NCBI GenBank assembly: GCA_045837725.1
Contig: JBEWZL010000127.1
Span: forward strand, 1 to 64,000
Direction: 5' to 3'
Source: Vermamoeba vermiformis
Taxonomy: Eukaryota > Tubulinea > Echinamoebida
DNA length: 64,000 nt
The notes under the pieces were generated by a model, which saw only the letters and a program-made list of their open reading frames with translations, searched no databases and was not told the origin of the DNA. Of this stretch, positions 24,237-36,520 are shown piece after piece (within the stretch, counting starts at the first letter, position 1; each line of letters opens with the position of its first letter). A program made the position numbers and the translations under genes.

Positions 24237-25993
24237 ATGAACGCCAAGCCTCAACTGCAGCGCATTCCTATTGCACATCCCACACGCCAGAGCGCAGAAC
24301 TGCTGACCTTGCCCGATGAACTGCTCGTGCTCGTAGTGCGCTACTGTGGCTTGCACGGCACTGCACTGCTCGTGACTACGTGCAAGGCTGCAACGCTGTT
24401 CGTGGACGAGCAGCTGAGAGCAGATCTGTTCCAGCGAGCATTAGCTGCGCGGTAATAATTCGCATAATTACTGGACACTATCCGTTATTAACGGCATGGC
24501 TCAGATCTGACGCGGAAAAAAAGAAACTGCTGTCTCGTCGCGTGGAAGAGCTGAAGCGAGTAAGACCGCACTAACAGCATCGTACTGTATAGTATATAAG
24601 TAGTGACCGCTATTAATGCACTCTTATTCACCCTGCAGCGCGCAGTGTGCTACAATGACCCCGCGCACCTTGATCAGTGCTACAACACGCCGCTCAATCA
24701 GACCAGTGCCACCGTTGAATTGCGTCCCGAAATAGGTTATTCCGCCATCAAATCTCGGCGCAATCTCCTGCAGCTGATCGAGGAGTACGACGCGGACAAG
24801 GTGTTGAGTGCCCTGGTAGAGCTCTGTGCGCCTGACGTCGTCGTGCACGCTCTGTTGCGCGAGTACAGCGAGGGATTGACACGTGTCAAATCGAGGTTCG
24901 TGTCATCGCGTGTCGGTCACGTGACACTGAACACACTGGCACGACACTCGCAGCTGATTGGCCAGTTGATCATTGGGCACGCCAATGTCGACGAGATCCT
25001 GGTACGTGTCACGTGCTCTGTGCGACACACTGATTGACATCTCGTTCACTGAACAGCCGCGCGTACAACCTGCGACATTGTTGACAGCGCTCGTGAACGA
25101 GAAGAAATTTCCCTTCAAACCACGTGATTGGCTCGAATTGTGTTGTCTGAAGGCGCAGGAGTCGCTGTTTGACACGTTGCTGTCACGCAATCCAGCCCTG
25201 GCACGTGACGCGCCATTTATAGCCCTGGTGCTGAATCAGCAGTGCGGCACTCGTCCGAGCAGTGCGGCGACAGCAATTCTGGAGAGTGCTGTCAAACACG
25301 GTGCAGATGTCAATCAGCGACTCCCAGAGAATATTCCGCTCCTCTTTCGCGTCAGTGGCACTGTGCACTCACCACTCGCTATTGCCCATTTTGGCTACAA
25401 AGGCAGCACGCGCATTGCCCTGGTGGAGTGGCTGCTCAAGCACGGCGCGAGATATTCCGCTGCAGAAGTGCAAAGCTTCAACGCCAACACCGCGCTGTCC
25501 GCTGAGACACGTGCCTTGCTGGCACTCAACCAGACCTACGTGCCACTGAACAAAAAAGGAGCGCTCAACCAGGGCAAGAAACAGCACAAATTTGGCAGTG
25601 CTGTCGCGACACTGCTGCTCGACACCAAGACCTTCAGTTATTCCGTCGGAGCTGAGAGCTACAAACACGAGCGCACCGAGTACAGTGGCACGTGGCAGTA
25701 CAACAAATCTGCCGCGCAGATCACTCTCAGTGCCACCGAACAGCGGAAATTCACGCCGCGCTCGAGCTTCAACCAGGGCAGCACGCACGTCAAGAGCTGC
25801 AGTTTGACATTCAAGTTTGGCCTCTACGCGTGAGTAGCAGTCACGTGCTCGGCCATGTGACACGCACTGACACTTTGACACGCACTGACACTTTGACAGG
25901 ACACACGACGAGCGAGTGATGCTGCTGTCTAGTGGCATCAACATGACGATGCTAAAATTAGAACAGCTGTACGAGCTGCTCTTGGCGGAATAA
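24237..25993 (+). CDS. F-box and ankyrin-like repeat protein with an unrecognised C-terminal domain
   Basis: Exons 24237-24451, 24505-24559, 24639-25001, 25057-25829 and 25900-25993 give 499 residues. The N-terminus is an F-box (LLTLPDELLVLVVRYCG, then LVTTCKAATLFVDE), which would recruit Skp1. The middle has helical-pair repeats of ankyrin character (ALLREYSEGLTRVK, AVKHGADVNQRLP, ALVEWLLKHGARYS). The last ~120 residues are rich in beta-strand patterns (FGSAVATLLLDTKTFSYSV, EYSGTWQYNKSAAQITLS) and match no family I know. The likely role is substrate capture by an SCF ubiquitin ligase. It is convergent with the SET gene, 62 bases away. Confidence 0.65.
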
Positions 25994-26055
25994 ATAAGTA
26001 TGCAGCGCCATCGACCAGGGTTCATAGCCATAAATAGACACGAGTGACACGTGAT

Positions 26056-27971
26056 TTATTGTCGCAGGGACCACCGCGCCTTTTTAATTTCACGAATCTG
26101 ATCGATCATATCCTGCAGAGCGGAGAATTAATCACTTGCCATTCTAGGCAACTGCTGCTATATTTAGACTCACCTCCAATATCTCTTTCTCGCTCATTCG
26201 AACCAGCACAATATTCCGCATGGTGGCACTCAGTGTATCGCGTAGCAGTGCGCGGTCCTCCTCGACCGTGGTGGCATATTGCCGCAACAGATCTTGCGCC
26301 AATTTCAGCACCGTGTTCAGCGCGGCCTTCTCGTTGAGCTCGTGCACGGGAGATTGCCGCGAGATACGCTCCCGGTACTGCGCGTCAGTGAGCTCCGCGC
26401 CAGTCATGTGCTGCACACGTGCTGCTGTCAACAGATCGTTCGGAGCTACTCCGCGTCGAATCATGAACTGCGTGCTGCGGAATAATAGCGGTCAGTCGCT
26501 GCTGCGCTATATTTAGACCTACTGTTTGATGCCCGCCAGGGCCAGCAACTTCTCTTTGCTGTCGCGGTGCTTGTCACGTGCTGGCAGCGGAAATTCTATC
26601 ACCACCACGTCATCGAGATTTCTGTCAATTTGTGAGTGGTCAGTTGCGGTGATTTTCAGTGAACACTCGATGGCGTACCTGGGAAAAGTAAATCCGTACT
26701 CGAGGAGATATTCCGCATTGGAGAGCCGCTTGTTGGTGGCATAGGGGATCAGAATCTGCGTGCCCTGGGGGATGAACACTTTTGCCAAATAAGTCAAGCG
26801 CTCCTCGTCGGTGGTGACAGTCACGTGCCACTCCTCAGCACGTGCTTGCGGACTGGCAGCATTGGCGAGATCAGCGAGTGGCACGAGTGCGCCGTCGTGC
26901 TGCGTGTTGAGTGCGAACATGCGCGACCAGATCACTGGCAAAGTGCCACCGCGTGTCAGTGGGGGACTGCTGAATAGTGCACGTACCTGATAGCGCCCAT
27001 TCAAAGCCTGATTTGGTAATGTTCACTTGCCACGTGGCAGGAGCGGTGGCATCGATCAGTCCCTCGGAGATTAGCTGCGAGATGTCAGTTCACTGCTGGC
27101 AGGTGCACGTGACTTACTTGCCAGTGCCGCTGAACACCATCACGACGTCGTTCAGTGAATTCTGTCCGTGAATGAGTCATTGCCATATTAGGACATCACC
27201 GTACCTTTGAGCTTGCTTTGCTGCAATTCTTGCAATTCTTCGTCGGAGAAATAGTAGCTGGTGGAGAAGGACTGCGGTAAAATACTGCAAAGAATAGTGA
27301 GCTATAAATAGTGACAGCTGCAGCGTCCAATCAGCGCACTCACTCCAAATAAGGACGCCAGTACGAGTGCGGATTGTTCCGCTCGTTCAGCAGCAGCAGC
27401 GCCATCTCGTCGGTGGCACCCAACGGCTGGTCCTCCAAGTACCACACCAGCTCTTGCACTGCGGTGCGGTGCTGTGCTGTCACGTGCTCGTCAGTCAGGT
27501 CCAGTGCGCGGTGCTCGATGTTGGCAGGAGTGAGGGCGAGTGACCAGGGCACGGAGAGCAGCACTTGGCCGGGCTAGTGGGGGTAGTGGTCAGTAACATA
27601 TTCTTAGCAGCGGTGAGGGGGGGTTGAGTGCTGCACTGGGCTGCATTCATTCGCGGAAATTACAGCCAATGTGACATCACATTCCATTAGCAATGATATG
27701 ATAATTAATGAGGACCATGGTGGCTGTGTATGAGATACTGCGAGACCCTTTGGATCCGGATCCAGCTGCTACTTCGCCTTACCTGAATGTCAGCTGTAGC
27801 GACAAGACCACGACCATAATTATCAAACTCCTTAATGTCTATTTTGTCGAAGATTGCGCCGCCTTGTCGCATCCAAGCTCTGAACGCGTCATATTCATCG
27901 CTCTTGGCTGTTCCTATCAGCACCGCCACAACGACTATGACTCGCAGTAGATTGTACACCATATATGGCAT
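26056..27971 (-). CDS. SETD3/SETD4-type SET methyltransferase with a signal-like N-terminus
   Basis: Eight exons (27971-27783, 27573-27344, 27284-27205, 27161-27118, 27074-26987, 26934-26523, 26474-26174, 26112-26056) give 466 residues in phase. The split SET domain shows GRGLVATADIQPGQVLLSVP, WRPYLDILP, FEWALSVIWSRMF, ALVPLADLANA and NAEYLLEYGF, followed by a Rubisco-methyltransferase-type substrate-binding helical region (KLAQDLLRQYATTVEEDRA). Relatives methylate actin histidine, Rubisco or ribosomal proteins. The conserved NH of the SET core reads NA here. The N-terminus, a basic-free hydrophobic run (VIVVVAVLIGTA) before KSDEYDAF, resembles a signal peptide, which is odd for this family. 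Confidence 0.8.
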
Positions 27972-28302
27972 AGTATAGTATGCGTGACGAGTGGTACGCT
28001 GCGTCAAATCGAATTTAAAACTGATATTCGAATTTGAACTCAACTCTTTACAGCCCCACTGACGCACATAGCGCGTATAGTCGTCATATATATGCCACAC
28101 CTTCCTATACTCGCAACTCGCACGGTGCACTGGGCTGAATCGAGTTCTCGCGGCAATCTCGTCAATTTTCTCACGGCCAGTAGTACTATCAGTTAGCCGC
28201 GCAGTCGAGTAGCACTCACCTCTGCGAGCATCATCAACTGAGACTAGTGGCAGCACAGCTAGAGCTAGAGGCGCGAATTACCTGCTCTGGAAGTGAATCT
28301 AA

Positions 28303-30518
28303 ATGACGACTGAGGAGCCGCGGGTAAAGCGAGGCGGCAGTGCGCGCAATGTGGTGACATTGAAGCAAAAGGACGAGGATAACAATACGCAACACAATAA
28401 CAATCACAACGAGCTGCACAATTCAGATGGTCCATCCAGCAGCTCGAAAAAGAAACAGAGACGCAGCGACTCACCCAAAAAAAATAGAGAGAAAGTCAAA
28501 CGACCAGGTGAATATATTTTGCTAGTAGAATGATTAATTAATGAATTTCCTCACCGCAATAATTTCAACTGCTTTGAATTACAAAATTTAATTTTAAATC
28601 TTGCAGAGAGCGGCGAAGTAGCATCAAAAGACATTAAAAAGAGCAACGATCGCATAGAAAACGGTACCAATAACATTAACAATAGCGATGATGCACAACC
28701 ATCGCCTCATCCTGATGGCTCGTCTGGTGGTGCGGATCGGGGTTCAGGCAGCGTCAACGATCAGCCAAGCACTAATGATACAGCTACAAATAATACCAAC
28801 ACCACACAGCCCACGACGATTTCGCCCTCCACCTCCGCAGGTCCATCCACCAGCCCCAAGCCGTTGCGCCTCTCTGACAAATTCAAAGCGTTATTTAAGG
28901 TGCGTCTACTGAGCAGTCCTATTGCACATAGTCATATATATACATGCACTAGTATACTGACCCAGCCCCTTACTGCAGCGCGACAAGAAGAAAGACAAGC
29001 CGCGCAATGTACGCACATCCAGTCAGCTGAACACGCTCCATCTGAACAACAACAACAACGGCACCACGCCGCAGCCCTCCAACACCAAGGAGCACGACAA
29101 GAAGGAGGAGCCACGATCTGCGCGCGAAAAGAAAGTGACGCGTGCCAACTGCTTTGCAGAGCTGTCCGAAGAGCTGCAAAAGAAAATCAAAAAGGCCAAG
29201 CTGCACGAGGACGAAGTGAACAAGCAGTTCTGGGTGCTGTTGAATGTGCTGCACTTCATCACCAAGGAGAGCTATCGCATGGACGGCATGGACTCGCCAC
29301 CCGTGCAGCGCCGCAGACCTTACGCGCCCGTCAAGGCGATTGAAGCTGCAAGTGAGTGACACGCGTGCATTGCATAATCTGAGTGCTATATACATACATT
29401 ATGCGTGCTAATAATATATATGTGATGATAATAATATATGCATACGAATAACACTACGAGTGATAATATTATATCCATTATTATAATAATATATCCACAT
29501 GAAGCAGTACCCGCGACTAACCCCCGCACAGAACAGCTCGCGCAGGCCCCCGACAAAGACACCAAAAAACTGTTCAAGAATCTCGAGTTCAGCGGCAAGG
29601 GCGGATTCGGTCGTGTGTTCGGCGGCAAAGACATTGCCACCAGACACCGCGTGGCCATCAAGAAACTGCCGCACGTGACTGAAAAAGACAAGCGGAACAA
29701 TTACAGCGAGATTGCATTCCTGATGACGTGCGAACACCCGAACATTGTGAAGTTCTTGAGCGCGTACGAGGTGAAAGAAGAGGTGTGGATTGTGATGGAA
29801 TTCCTCGAGGGTGGCACGCTGAACGAGGCCGTCAAGGTGCATCAGTTCAGTGAAAAGCACATTGCCTACGTGGCACGCGAGATGTTGAAGGGTCTCAAGT
29901 ACTTGCACGCACAGGGCTTCGTGCACCGCGATCTCAAATCTGCAAATGTGATGATGTCCATCGACGGCGACATCAAGCTGATTGACTTTGGGCTCTGCGC
30001 CGATGTCAGCGAAGGCGAGCGCGTGCAGATGTTGGGCTCACCGTTCTGGATGCCACCCGAGATGATTCATCGCAAACCTCACGGCTGTCCTGTAAGTACT
30101 GCGCACCTCGCTGCTGATACATTCTTGACACGTGTCATTTGTGACAGGCGGACATATGGAGCTTTGCAGTGTGTATACTAGAGATGTATTTGAAAGAGCC
30201 GCCCAACAGTTCCAGTCGTCTGCGCGCCATGTATTATATCGGCACTGAGGGCTGCAAGGTACGCGTTATGATTGTTATGTGCGGTGTAGTGCTGGCTCGG
30301 CCACTGACTTGTTTTCACAGCAACACATCCCGTCACGTGCCTCAGAGCAAGCACGTGATTTTTTGAGTCGATGTCTCGAAATGGATCCGAGCAAGCGCGC
30401 CACAGCGGACGAACTGCTAGAGCACCCCTTTGTGACACAACCACGTCTGCACGAGGGCATCAAAGACGTGCTGCGCGGTGTGTTCGTGTCCAACTCACTC
30501 GCCTTGTCGGGCATTTGA
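28303..30518 (+). CDS. PAK-like STE20 serine/threonine kinase with no recognisable CRIB motif
   Basis: Exons 28303-28507, 28607-28899, 28979-29351, 29518-30091, 30148-30258 and 30321-30518 give 587 residues. The N-terminal 170 residues are Asn/Ser/Thr-rich and disordered. Around residues 210-255 an autoinhibitory-like helix resembles PAK (CFAELSEELQKKIKKAKL, NKQFWVLLNVLHFI). The kinase domain has GKGGFGRVFGG, VAIKK, HRDLKSANV, DFG and GSPFWMPPEMI. The usual APE triplet is PPE. The C-lobe is complete (DIWSFAVCILEMY, RASEQARDFLSRCLEMDPSKR). PAKs act downstream of Rac/Cdc42 on the cytoskeleton. I find no ISxPxxFxHxxHVG Rac-binding motif. Confidence 0.88.
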
Positions 30519-30615
30519 TGGGGCTATTGTAACATAGTAAAAACTGAACTTGCTTTCAACAGGTTTATAGCGGTTAGTATTATTATTATTACACAAGTCA
30601 CGAGTGCGCGCACGG

Positions 30616-32267
30616 TTAATGTCGACTCGTGGCAGCACTGCGCAGACTCTTGCTGAGCTTGGAGTTGTGTTTCTCGAGCTCGTCAATCTTGTTCTGCAGC
30701 GCGGCTTGTTGGCCCTTCAATTGTTCCACCACGCGGTCCACTGAGCTCTTGGCACGGCGTTCATTCTCCACCTGGCGCTTGCTCTCTTCGAGCTGTGCCA
30801 GCAACTGTCGCTGTTCGTTCTCGAGATCTCTGCTCGCCTTGCGCTCGTCGTCGAGTCGCGCAGTCAAGTCGCGCGTGACAGCGGTCAACTTGTTCTTCAA
30901 CTGACGCACCTCCTCTTGCAGCGCACTCACTTGTTTGCTCGCGTACTCGACTTCACTCGCCTTGCTCTCCACTTGTTCTTGCAAGCGCTCCACACGACCA
31001 CTCAGCGCACTCTCTTGGCCCACTGAGTCCTCGCGCTGCTCCACACGGCGCTGCAACTCATCCACGCGCTGCTGCAACTTCTTCTCGACCTGCACGCGCT
31101 CAGACTCGACTTTGCCGAGCTCGATGCGCTGGAGTTCCAGCTCTTTTTCGAGCTCTTTCACCTTCAATTCAGCAGCTTCACGTGCGCGCAAGTGTTTGTC
31201 GCTCTCTTCTTCCGCGCGCAGCACTTGTTCGCGCAGCTTGTCGTTCTGTCGCTCGAGATTGCGCAGCGTGGACTTGAGTTCCGGACCTGTCAACTTGTCT
31301 TTGATGTAGTCCACTTGCGTGGTGCCACGTGCCTCGCTGTTGAGATAGACGCGCTTGTGATCGCGCCCGAGCTCCTTCAAGTCCTGGCGCGCAGACTCGT
31401 ACTCCCACTCCACGTGCTCCAATTGACGTGTCACTTCGCGGAGTTCACGTGTCAATCGCTCGACTTCTTGTTTGCTGCGCTGTTGGTCACTCTTGAGGGC
31501 CGTTCTGTGCTCTGACTCAATCTGCAAATGACACGTGTCAATCACCGATCCCTACACATGACACGTGACACTACTCACCGCACGCACGCGTTGTTCCACG
31601 CGGCTCTCGAGCTCATCAGCGTCACGTTTCTTCGCGCGCTCGTGTTGCGCAGTCAAATCGCGCACGTGCTTGGAGTGTTCAGCGCGCAGTTGTTCGAGTT
31701 GTGCGGCGTGTTTCTTGGTGTTGAACTCCACCGTGCCCTTCAACTCGAGCACTTGGTCGTACATTTCACTCAACTTCTTCTTTTGCGCGCTGTTCTCTTC
31801 GCGCTGATCGTGCAGCTCGTTCTTCAAGCTCTGCACTTGTTCTTTGAGGTCGCGCGCTGCTACACGATCAACTTCGTGTCGTTTCTTCACTTCTTCGACC
31901 TCACTCGCTGCACGGATCGAACTCGTTCTGGCTTGTTGTTCTGACAGCGTCAAATCTTTAATGCGCTTCTCCAATCGTTGCTTATCCTCGCGCTCTCGTG
32001 TCAGCTCCGTCTCGGTGTCTTGCACTGTCACCATAAAATCAACAAAATTTCGAATATGATTTTTGTGAGCGGATCGAACAAAATCTTTTGCTGGATATCA
32101 AGTTGCAATATGAGGCGAATTTAACAAAATATACATTAAATAAATGAATTTTGGCATAAAAACAACGGTCAGTGTTCAATAACAAAGCAGTTTGACTTAC
32201 ATCTGCTCTCAACGGCAGCCAACTTCTGCTTGAGCTCAGCAATCTTCTCTTTTTTAGCCTCGGACAT
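30616..32267 (-). CDS. Long coiled-coil protein, family not recognised
   Basis: Exons 32267-32201, 32024-31579 and 31521-30616 give 472 residues, nearly all in heptad pattern from MSEAKKEKIAELKQKL to LEKHNSKLSKSL. The only break is around residues 215-245 (YLNSEARGTTQVDYIKDKLT), a short candidate hinge or conserved motif. No kinase, motor, GRIP or calponin domain is present. It could be a cytoskeletal rod, tether or centrosomal component. Long Glu/Lys/Gln tracts mean similarity to myosin tails is compositional and not evidence of homology. It is convergent with the PAK-like kinase gene. Confidence 0.75.
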
Positions 32268-32487
32268 GGTGCTTAAAGTATTCAGTGCTACAGCGTCTAC
32301 GAGATTTATACAACTGTGCGAATTTTAAATTTCTAACCGCCCCCGCGAGATATTTTCAGTCTCGCCAGGTGATATGTCCTTTAGAGCTACAAGGCCTGAC
32401 GTCTGTGGAAATTTTTAATTTGAAAAACTAAACTATTGTTACACGTTGTATTATATAATAGACTAGTCACACACTTGATACCTCACA

Positions 32488-34700
32488 ATGTCTTTTTCGA
32501 TTCGCAAGAGACAGATCGGTTAGTTTCTCAAACTTTCGCAAAGTTTTTATCTGTCTAACGCATGCTACAGAGGTCATTAAGCGCATGCTTAATTTGCACA
32601 AAGCACAAGACTCAAAGGCGTATTGGCAAGATGTGTGGAAATTGCTGATCTATGACGATTATTGCAGAGCAATTTTATCTCCTTTATTTAAAGTCGGAGA
32701 CCTTAGACAACTAGGCATTACATTACACATGTAAGGGACATGCAATCAAAAATAGCGGTGATTTTAACAGAGTTCCAGGATGATCAATTCAGATCGACAG
32801 CCCGTGCCTGACGTACCAGCGATTTATTTCGTGATGCCCACCAAAGAGAACGTCGATCTCATGTGTCGCGTATGTTAGTTGGCGATATGAGTATTATTAC
32901 AACGATATTGACACCTGCAACTAGGATTGCAATGCGCGGCTGTACGATCAGTATTATTTCAATTTCGCATCCTCGATCCCTCGTCCACTGCTCGAAGACT
33001 TGGCGCGCACGACACTCGAATGCGATGTAGTGCATCAGGTGAACAAGGTGTGCGATCAGTACGTCAACTTCGTGTCGCTGGAAGACAAGCTGTTCTCGCT
33101 GCAACAGCCGCAGTCGTACTTGATGTGGAATGACCCGAGCATCTCCGACACTGTCGCCGAGAACAACATTGCGCAACTCGTCGCGGCACTCACCTCGGTG
33201 GTGGCAACACTCGGCACCGTGCCAGTGATCAGAGCCGCACGCGGTGGAGCAGCAGCAGTGATCGCCCAAGCACTGGACAACAAGCTGCGCACAGGAGCGG
33301 TGTTGGGAGGCTGGGACGAGAGCAGTCACAGCAACAACTTTGAGCGGCCAGTGATGATCATCGTGGACAGACATCACGATCTCTTGCCCCTGCTGACGCA
33401 CGGCTGGTCCTATCAGTCCCTCGTGCACGATCTGCTCAATCTCGAGCTCAATCGCGTCACGTGTCCCGTCAAAGAGCGCAACACAGTGGTGCAGAAGAGC
33501 TACGATCTCGATCCATCAGATGCGCTGTGGCACGAACACGCAGCTACACCCTTCCCCAATGTTGCGGTGGAGATCAAGACACAAGTGGATGAAGTGCAGG
33601 CACGCATTAACAAGTCACGTGACAATCGCACCAATGTCGATGTGGAGGACGACAACAGAGTGGTGGAGCACACGCGAGATCTGGGCACATTGATCACAGC
33701 CCTGCCCGAACTGCAAGAGAAGAAGCGACTGTTGGACATGCACACGAACATCTCCCTCGCGCTGCTCGATGAGATCAATGCGCGCAGTCTGGACACATTT
33801 GTCTCGCTCGAAGACGCGCTGTTGACCAAGAGCAATGTTGTAAGTAGCCTCTGTCATTAGTACGCACTGATGTGATGCTGATGCGCGCAACAGAACAGAA
33901 AAGATGTGCTGCAAGCCCTGAGCGATGAGAAGGGCACCAAAGAGGACAAGTTGCGCTTGTTTTTGATCTATTACATCTGCAATCAACAGAAATTGCAGCC
34001 GCAAGAGTTGAAAGAGCTCGAACAGGCCCTCACCGCACAGGGCATTGATCTCAAAGTGTTCAAATATCTCAAGCAGTAAGTGCCCCAAGTAAGAGATGAT
34101 GCGCGCAGTACTCACCTCTGCCTCTAGAATCAAAGCATTCGATGACACCTGGACGGCATCAGTTGCGACATCGAGCACCAAGACCAACACGAACAGTCTG
34201 TTGAAGACCGTAAGTCACCTCGCACCCTCGACTTGACACTCTTGTTGACACGTGTCAATAGGACTTTTTGAAGAGTTTCACCGATCTAGTGAGTGCCAGT
34301 GTCAAGTACTTGATCCCTGCCACTAAGGACTATCACGTGACACGCGTGGTGGATGCAGTGATGGAGCTCAAGAGTTCACCGGACATTGACAACTATCTCT
34401 ATCTCGATCCCAAGTTCCAGCCCGATGCCGCACCGCGCAAGACCACGCCATTCCGCCAAGCAATTGTATTCGTACTTGGTGGTGGCAATTACCTCGAGTA
34501 CCTCAATCTCATGGACTACGCCAAGAGAGTACGTAGTAGATCTCCGGGATACTACTAAATACTAACATATTACATAGTCAAAGCAACAAAAGAATCTCGG
34601 GTTGGGCAAGAAAATCATATATGGCACCACAGAGCTGTTGACTGGCAAAGAGTTCCTGCATCAGCTGCAACAACTAGCCGACAAAACTCCTGGCCTGTAA
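32488..34700 (+). CDS. SLY1: Sly1 (SCFD1), Sec1/Munc18 protein of ER-Golgi fusion
   Basis: Eight or nine exons encode about 620 residues. Family marks are SIRKRQIEVIKRMLNLH at the N-terminus, GITLHMMINSDRQPVPDVPA, IYFVMPTKENVDLMCR, RPVMIIVDRHHDLLPLLTHGW, the SSISxLxxYDLD-type strand KSYDLDPSDALWHEHA, and the C-terminal FVLGGGNYLEYLNLMDYAK and KKIIYGTTELLTGKEFL. Sly1 binds the syntaxin-5/Sed5 N-peptide and proofreads SNARE assembly for vesicles arriving at the cis-Golgi. The ends are well defined: ATG at 32488 and TAA at 34698-34700. The exon at 32796 begins by completing a split Met codon. Confidence 0.92.
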
Positions 34701-34904
34701 ATCGGTACTCTTTCGGCGTTTAATAAACTCATCCATGTACAGCACTCACCGCTCAATAGTATTGTTGTATGTCAGTAATATCAACAGACAAAGTTGCTGC
34801 CCAAAAACGGGCACACAAAATCTTTGAGCAAAAACCTGCAGGAAAGATACTTGTCGGCAGGTGCCTTGCTAAATCAATACACTCACTCGCACGAACGAAC
34901 ACGC

Positions 34905-36516
34905 ATGGCTCACTCCACTAAATTTCCAGGTAATTAAGTTGCGGTGGAGGTACTTGTCGTGAACCCCTTCGTTAATAACTTGTCTTGTAGCTTCGGATCA
35001 ACTCGTTCAAGCGTTCAATAAAGCCAAAAATGACAAATCAATTCGTTATTTGAAGGTGGAGATCAAAGACGGTAAGTTTGCTGTAATTTTGGATGCAATA
35101 AAATCTTACGCAAATTGAATTGCGAATATTAATTGTGAGGCCCTTAGAAAAATTGGAATTGGTGGAAGAAGGAAAGAACAATGGTACTACCAGCATTGGT
35201 ACGGAACATAGGTTATTAAGATTACGTGACGGTTTATTTTAACTGATTTTATTTCAGATTTCAACAACTTGAAGAACGTTTTACAGCCTAAACAAGCCTG
35301 CTATATTATCTTCCGTCTTAAAGAGGCCTTTGATTCTGCTCCTTGGGCTTTGATTAGTTTTATTCCAGATGACATTCCAGTATGTGACAATCACGCTTCT
35401 CGGTTTATTTGACATTGTGCTAATGTTGAAAACGTATTTGTGTAGGTCAATGAGAAGATGATTTATTCTTCTACCATTTTCCGCGTCAAGGAAGTCCTTG
35501 GCATCTCTTTGTTTGGAGAAGATCGCAGATTTGGTGAAGTGGTGCGTACATTGCTTTGTTGAACATGCTGAGGACTAATTCAACTTGAAATTTACATAGA
35601 GCGAGATCAATTTCAATACGTTGAAGATGGCAGCAGTTGGATCAGGCTCATCCAACCCCTCTTCGGGTGCCACTAATAATAATACCAACAGTGACAAGCC
35701 GTGGTCCAAGCGAGAGTTGGCGCAACAACAACTCGATGAAAGTGAGCGACAAGCCCGCGCTGAATATGCGTCTGGCAAGACTGCAGCTGGTTTGCACGCC
35801 ATTGAAGTTCCTCTCACGAGCGAAGCCACATCCGCACTGAATCAATTGAAAGCAGGCAGTGTGAACTGGGTTCAACTGGTAGGTGATATACATGACCTAT
35901 TAGCTTCCAATAACTCCTCTGACGCGCGTATCAGTCCGTAGACGAGGCCGGCAAGGCGATGACCAGTGTGGCGAGCAAGCAAGTGAGTGGTGACTTGGGC
36001 GCACAGATCAGCACCAAAGAGCCGCAGTTCTACTTGCACACCACTCGCGATGCCGTTGTGTTGATCTATGCCTGCCCTGAGAAATCGCCCGTGCAGCTGC
36101 GCATGATCTACCCGACAAGCAAGTCCGCTCTGGCCCACAAGCTCAAGTCCATTGGCTTCACGAAGGTGATTAAGATTGACATTCGCGAGCCCAGCGAGTT
36201 GACGAGTGCTGCCATCGACGAGGCCTTCAGAAACAAGGCCAGCACCATCTTCAAGCCCACTGACAGCATGTTGAAGGGCAACAGCTCGCCCAGCAATCTC
36301 GGCACGGGCATCAAGAGCAACGAGTTTGATGCGCGCAAGCCAGTGTTCAATCGACCAGGGTTCAGCAGCGGCGATCACGGTCACGTGTCTAACTCGAATC
36401 CCAAGGCCAAGAATGTCACGCAGGGTGAAGCTCCTTCCGCAATGCGCGTGTTCGGCTCGAGCAACAAGCCCAAGCCTAAAGGTGTAGTTATTCCTCCTGA
36501 TGGTGCTTACTGTTAA
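34905..36516 (+). CDS. TWF: Twinfilin, two-ADF-homology actin monomer-binding protein
   Basis: About seven exons encode close to 400 residues with two ADF-H domains. The first shows IRYLKVEIKDEKLELVEE, PKQACYIIFRLKEAF and MIYSSTIFRVKEVLG. The second shows VPLTSEATSALNQLKAG, NWVQLSVDEAGKAM, EPQFYLHTTRDAVVLIYACP and RMIYPTSKSALAHKLKSIG followed by KVIKIDI. A Gly/Ser/Asn/Lys-rich tail follows, a region that in other twinfilins binds capping protein and phosphoinositides. Twinfilin sequesters ADP-actin and speeds filament-end turnover. The start at 34905 (GCATGG) precedes a 25-base first exon. The stop codon overlaps an AATAAA. Confidence 0.9.
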
Positions 36517-36520
36517 TAAA
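36515..36520 (+). terminator. Poly(A) hexamer overlapping the twinfilin stop
   Basis: AATAAA starts at the second base of the TAA stop codon at 36514-36516, the same arrangement as at 3057. Confidence 0.5.

Noticed and set aside
27972-28256. N-terminal extension of the SETD3-type protein
   Set aside because: The frame is open, but it overlaps the divergent promoter of the kinase gene and the extra sequence has no domain character; the ATG at 27971 gives a coherent start.
30629-31521. Myosin tail or tropomyosin identity for the coiled-coil gene
   Set aside because: Only heptad composition is shared; no motor, no tropomyosin periodicity or ends.
30629-31944. Several long Ser/Cys- or Leu-rich frames opposite the coiled-coil gene
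   Set aside because: They mirror the Glu/Lys-rich heptads of the real gene and carry no motifs.
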